Positions 6,528-7,713 of a stretch of DNA of 7,713 nucleotides are shown here, piece by piece. The stretch is from assembly GCA_002315795.1 (NCBI GenBank), contig DCIF01000072.1, positions 33,556-41,268 on the forward strand, given 5' to 3'. Every line of letters begins with the position of its first letter. Within the stretch, counting starts at the first letter, position 1. The translations under genes were made by a program, and so were the position numbers. Source of the stretch: Bacteroidales bacterium UBA1733. GTDB taxonomy: Bacteria; Bacteroidota; Bacteroidia; Bacteroidales; UBA3663. The notes beneath the pieces are model-generated. The model was not told the DNA's origin. It was given only the letters and a program-made list of their open reading frames with translations, and made no database searches.

Positions 6528-6567
6528 ACACTAAAGGAATTTAGGGTTAATTATTTCTTTGATGGCA

Positions 6568-6599
6568 CAAAGATAGACATTTTCATGTATATCTCCAAA
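6568..6599 (-). promoter_or_regulatory. Bacteroidota housekeeping-type promoter for yccF
   Basis: On the minus strand, TTTG (plus 6596-6599) is followed after 20 bases by TATCTTTG (plus 6568-6575). This is an exact match to the Bacteroidota primary sigma factor consensus, a -33 TTTG and a -7 TAnnTTTG with about 19-21 bases between. The expected start of transcription is a few bases below 6568, giving a leader of roughly 35 bases to the yccF ATG at 6527. Confidence 0.85.
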
Positions 6600-6613
6600 A
6601 AATGACAAGGTCA
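6597..6613 (-). terminator. Weak terminator-like hairpin and T-run after the ATPase gene
   Basis: Reading the minus strand, TGAC-CTT-GTCA (plus 6603-6613) can form a four-pair hairpin directly followed by six T (plus 6597-6602). It lies 32 bases past the ATPase stop codon. The stem is very short, and the T-run doubles as the -33 region of the yccF promoter, so efficient termination is doubtful. Confidence 0.2.
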
Positions 6614-6645
6614 GGGTCTCTTAAACGCAGCAAGGGCTCCGGTTA

Positions 6646-7713
6646 TTAATGTCTCAAGCAAGAAATAGGCACTACATAAATACCATCCTCTCTTCTATAT
6701 GCCAGATTACCTACAGCAGTAAGAATCATCTTGAAAGAAGGCGCCTTCATCCTATCTGTATCTATAGTTGAGGCAAATTTATTCAGGCTCTCTGCACCTT
6801 CGTCTATCAGCTTCTGACCACCTAGTTTTATTTCCACAAGACCATATTTGCCATTGCGAAGATGGATAACAGAATCGCATTCAAGTCCATTGCTGTCACG
6901 ATAATGAAAGACGTCACCATCGAGAGCCTCTGCATAAACCCTTAAGTCTCTTACCGCCATTGTCTCGAAGAACAATCCCATAGTATTCAAATCGTTAAAC
7001 AAATCAGCAGGTCCTACACCTAAGGCTGCTGTGGCAATAGAAGGATCAATATAATATCTTGTGTCGCCGGTTCTGATTGCAGCCTTTGAGCGCAGATTGG
7101 GGTTCCACGACTCCATATCTTCGATGACGAATATCTTCTTGAGTACATCTATGTATGAAGAAACAGTATCGACGTCAAGCGAGTCGGTATCATTTGCAGC
7201 CATATCAGCCTTGATACCGGTTATTGTCACCTGAGTGCCTTGATGACGTGCCAACGACCTCATCAGACGTTTTGCACGTGCAGGACTACGCTTCACTCCA
7301 TCGACACGCGAAATATCCACATCGGTTACAGCCTTATAATAAGAGAATGCAGTTTCGAGGGCATACTCCTGCTCCAATGTTGTAGCAAGGGGCCATCCAC
7401 CTCGGCATATCAGGAATGCTATATCCTCAATGCTCTTACTGGACTCGCTGTAGATGGGTTTCCCGGGATTGTCAAAAAGATACTGCAAACTCACTTCTCC
7501 GTTGCTGTCGCCTGATTCCCACAATGACATTGGCCGCATCTTCAAAGTGGTTATACGTCCGGTACCTGAATGATGGATTTTCTTCTGCTCTTCGTCATCA
7601 GGCGGAACCGCCGACCCCGTCATTATAAACTGACCAACCCCCTTACTATGATCAACGGCAAAGCGTACAGCATCCCACAACTGGGGAATAATCTGCCACT
7701 CGTCAAGAAGCTT
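6646..7713 (-). CDS. AAA-family ATPase with DUF4143 C-terminal domain, N-terminus cut by the window edge
   Basis: The reading frame is open through the right edge; 355 residues are visible and the Walker A region lies outside. Numbering from the first visible residue, LLDEWQ (2-7) is the Walker B motif typical of AAA_14 ATPases, and FIMTGSA (29-35) is the sensor-1 element ending in the usual Thr-Gly-Ser. A helical and winged-helix region follows, with RSLARHQGTQVTITGIKADM (residues 152-171). The DUF4143 part contains YIDVLKKIFVIEDMESW (187-203) and YYIDPSIATAALG (220-232). The end carries FFE (248-250), LECDSVI (277-283) and LVEIKLGG (292-299). Glu250, Asp280, Glu294 and Lys296 follow the order of a PD-(D/E)XK nuclease-like core, whose activity in this family is unproven. 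It ends in two consecutive TAA codons. Codon use is less biased and more A/T-rich than in the genes at the left, as expected for a low-expression or acquired gene. Function and partners are unknown. Confidence 0.9.
   Translation of the reverse strand, partial: KLLDEWQIIPQLWDAVRFAVDHSKGVGQFIMTGSAVPPDDEEQKKIHHSGTGRITTLKMRPMSLWESGDSNGEVSLQYLFDNPGKPIYSESSKSIEDIAFLICRGGWPLATTLEQEYALETAFSYYKAVTDVDISRVDGVKRSPARAKRLMRSLARHQGTQVTITGIKADMAANDTDSLDVDTVSSYIDVLKKIFVIEDMESWNPNLRSKAAIRTGDTRYYIDPSIATAALGVGPADLFNDLNTMGLFFETMAVRDLRVYAEALDGDVFHYRDSNGLECDSVIHLRNGKYGLVEIKLGGQKLIDEGAESLNKFASTIDTDRMKAPSFKMILTAVGNLAYRREDGIYVVPISCLRH

Noticed and set aside
7708..7713. Window ends exactly on AAGCTT, a HindIII site
   Set aside because: It may reflect a cloned-library end or coincidence. 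At least three other AAGCTT sites occur inside the window and the reading frame stays open to the edge, so it is not evidence of a biological boundary.

Overview
The window reads as ordinary chromosomal DNA from a member of the Bacteroidota, most likely a Prevotella/Segatella-type gut or oral anaerobe. The evidence is the A/T-rich, Shine-Dalgarno-poor leaders before each start codon, one exact match to the Bacteroidota housekeeping promoter (TTTG, 20 nt, TAnnTTTG) and the protein types. Genus is an inference from overall style; no rRNA or marker gene is present.

Layout. Positions 1-744 (+) hold the C-terminal 247 residues of a PLP-dependent class I aminotransferase (aspartate aminotransferase type), cut by the left edge. 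Positions 801-3164 (+) encode a complete class A penicillin-binding protein (PBP1A type). Positions 3214-3891 (+) encode a complete AqpZ-type aquaporin, closed by a strong intrinsic terminator (3908-3960). A second plus-strand unit follows: a 322-residue LOG-family Rossmann protein (4013-4981) and, 18 bp later, a 388-residue regulator with seven predicted membrane helices and a C-terminal AraC-type DNA-binding domain (5000-6166). The minus strand then carries yccF (6150-6527), whose 3' end overlaps the regulator by 17 bp, with its promoter at 6568-6599. The right edge cuts a minus-strand AAA/DUF4143 ATPase (6646-7713) that lacks its N-terminal Walker A region.

How the genes relate. PBP1A and the aquaporin both act at the cell envelope (wall synthesis and water flux), but their adjacency alone does not prove a shared pathway. 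The LOG protein and membrane AraC regulator look like one operon and are the best candidate for an uncharacterised functional pair: a nucleotide-hydrolase-like enzyme beside a one-step membrane sensor/transcription factor. The ATPase is an orphan NTPase of a widespread, poorly understood family.

Most interesting details: a perfect 11-bp inverted repeat that places the PBP1A start codon in a hairpin loop; a cysteine in the aquaporin at the position three residues before the first NPA motif, together with nine cysteines overall; an altered LOG signature (PGSAGT instead of PGGxGT); and the LOG/7TM-AraC pairing. There are no rRNA, tRNA, CRISPR or insertion-sequence features that I can support. 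No obviously new multi-gene defence or mobile system is visible.
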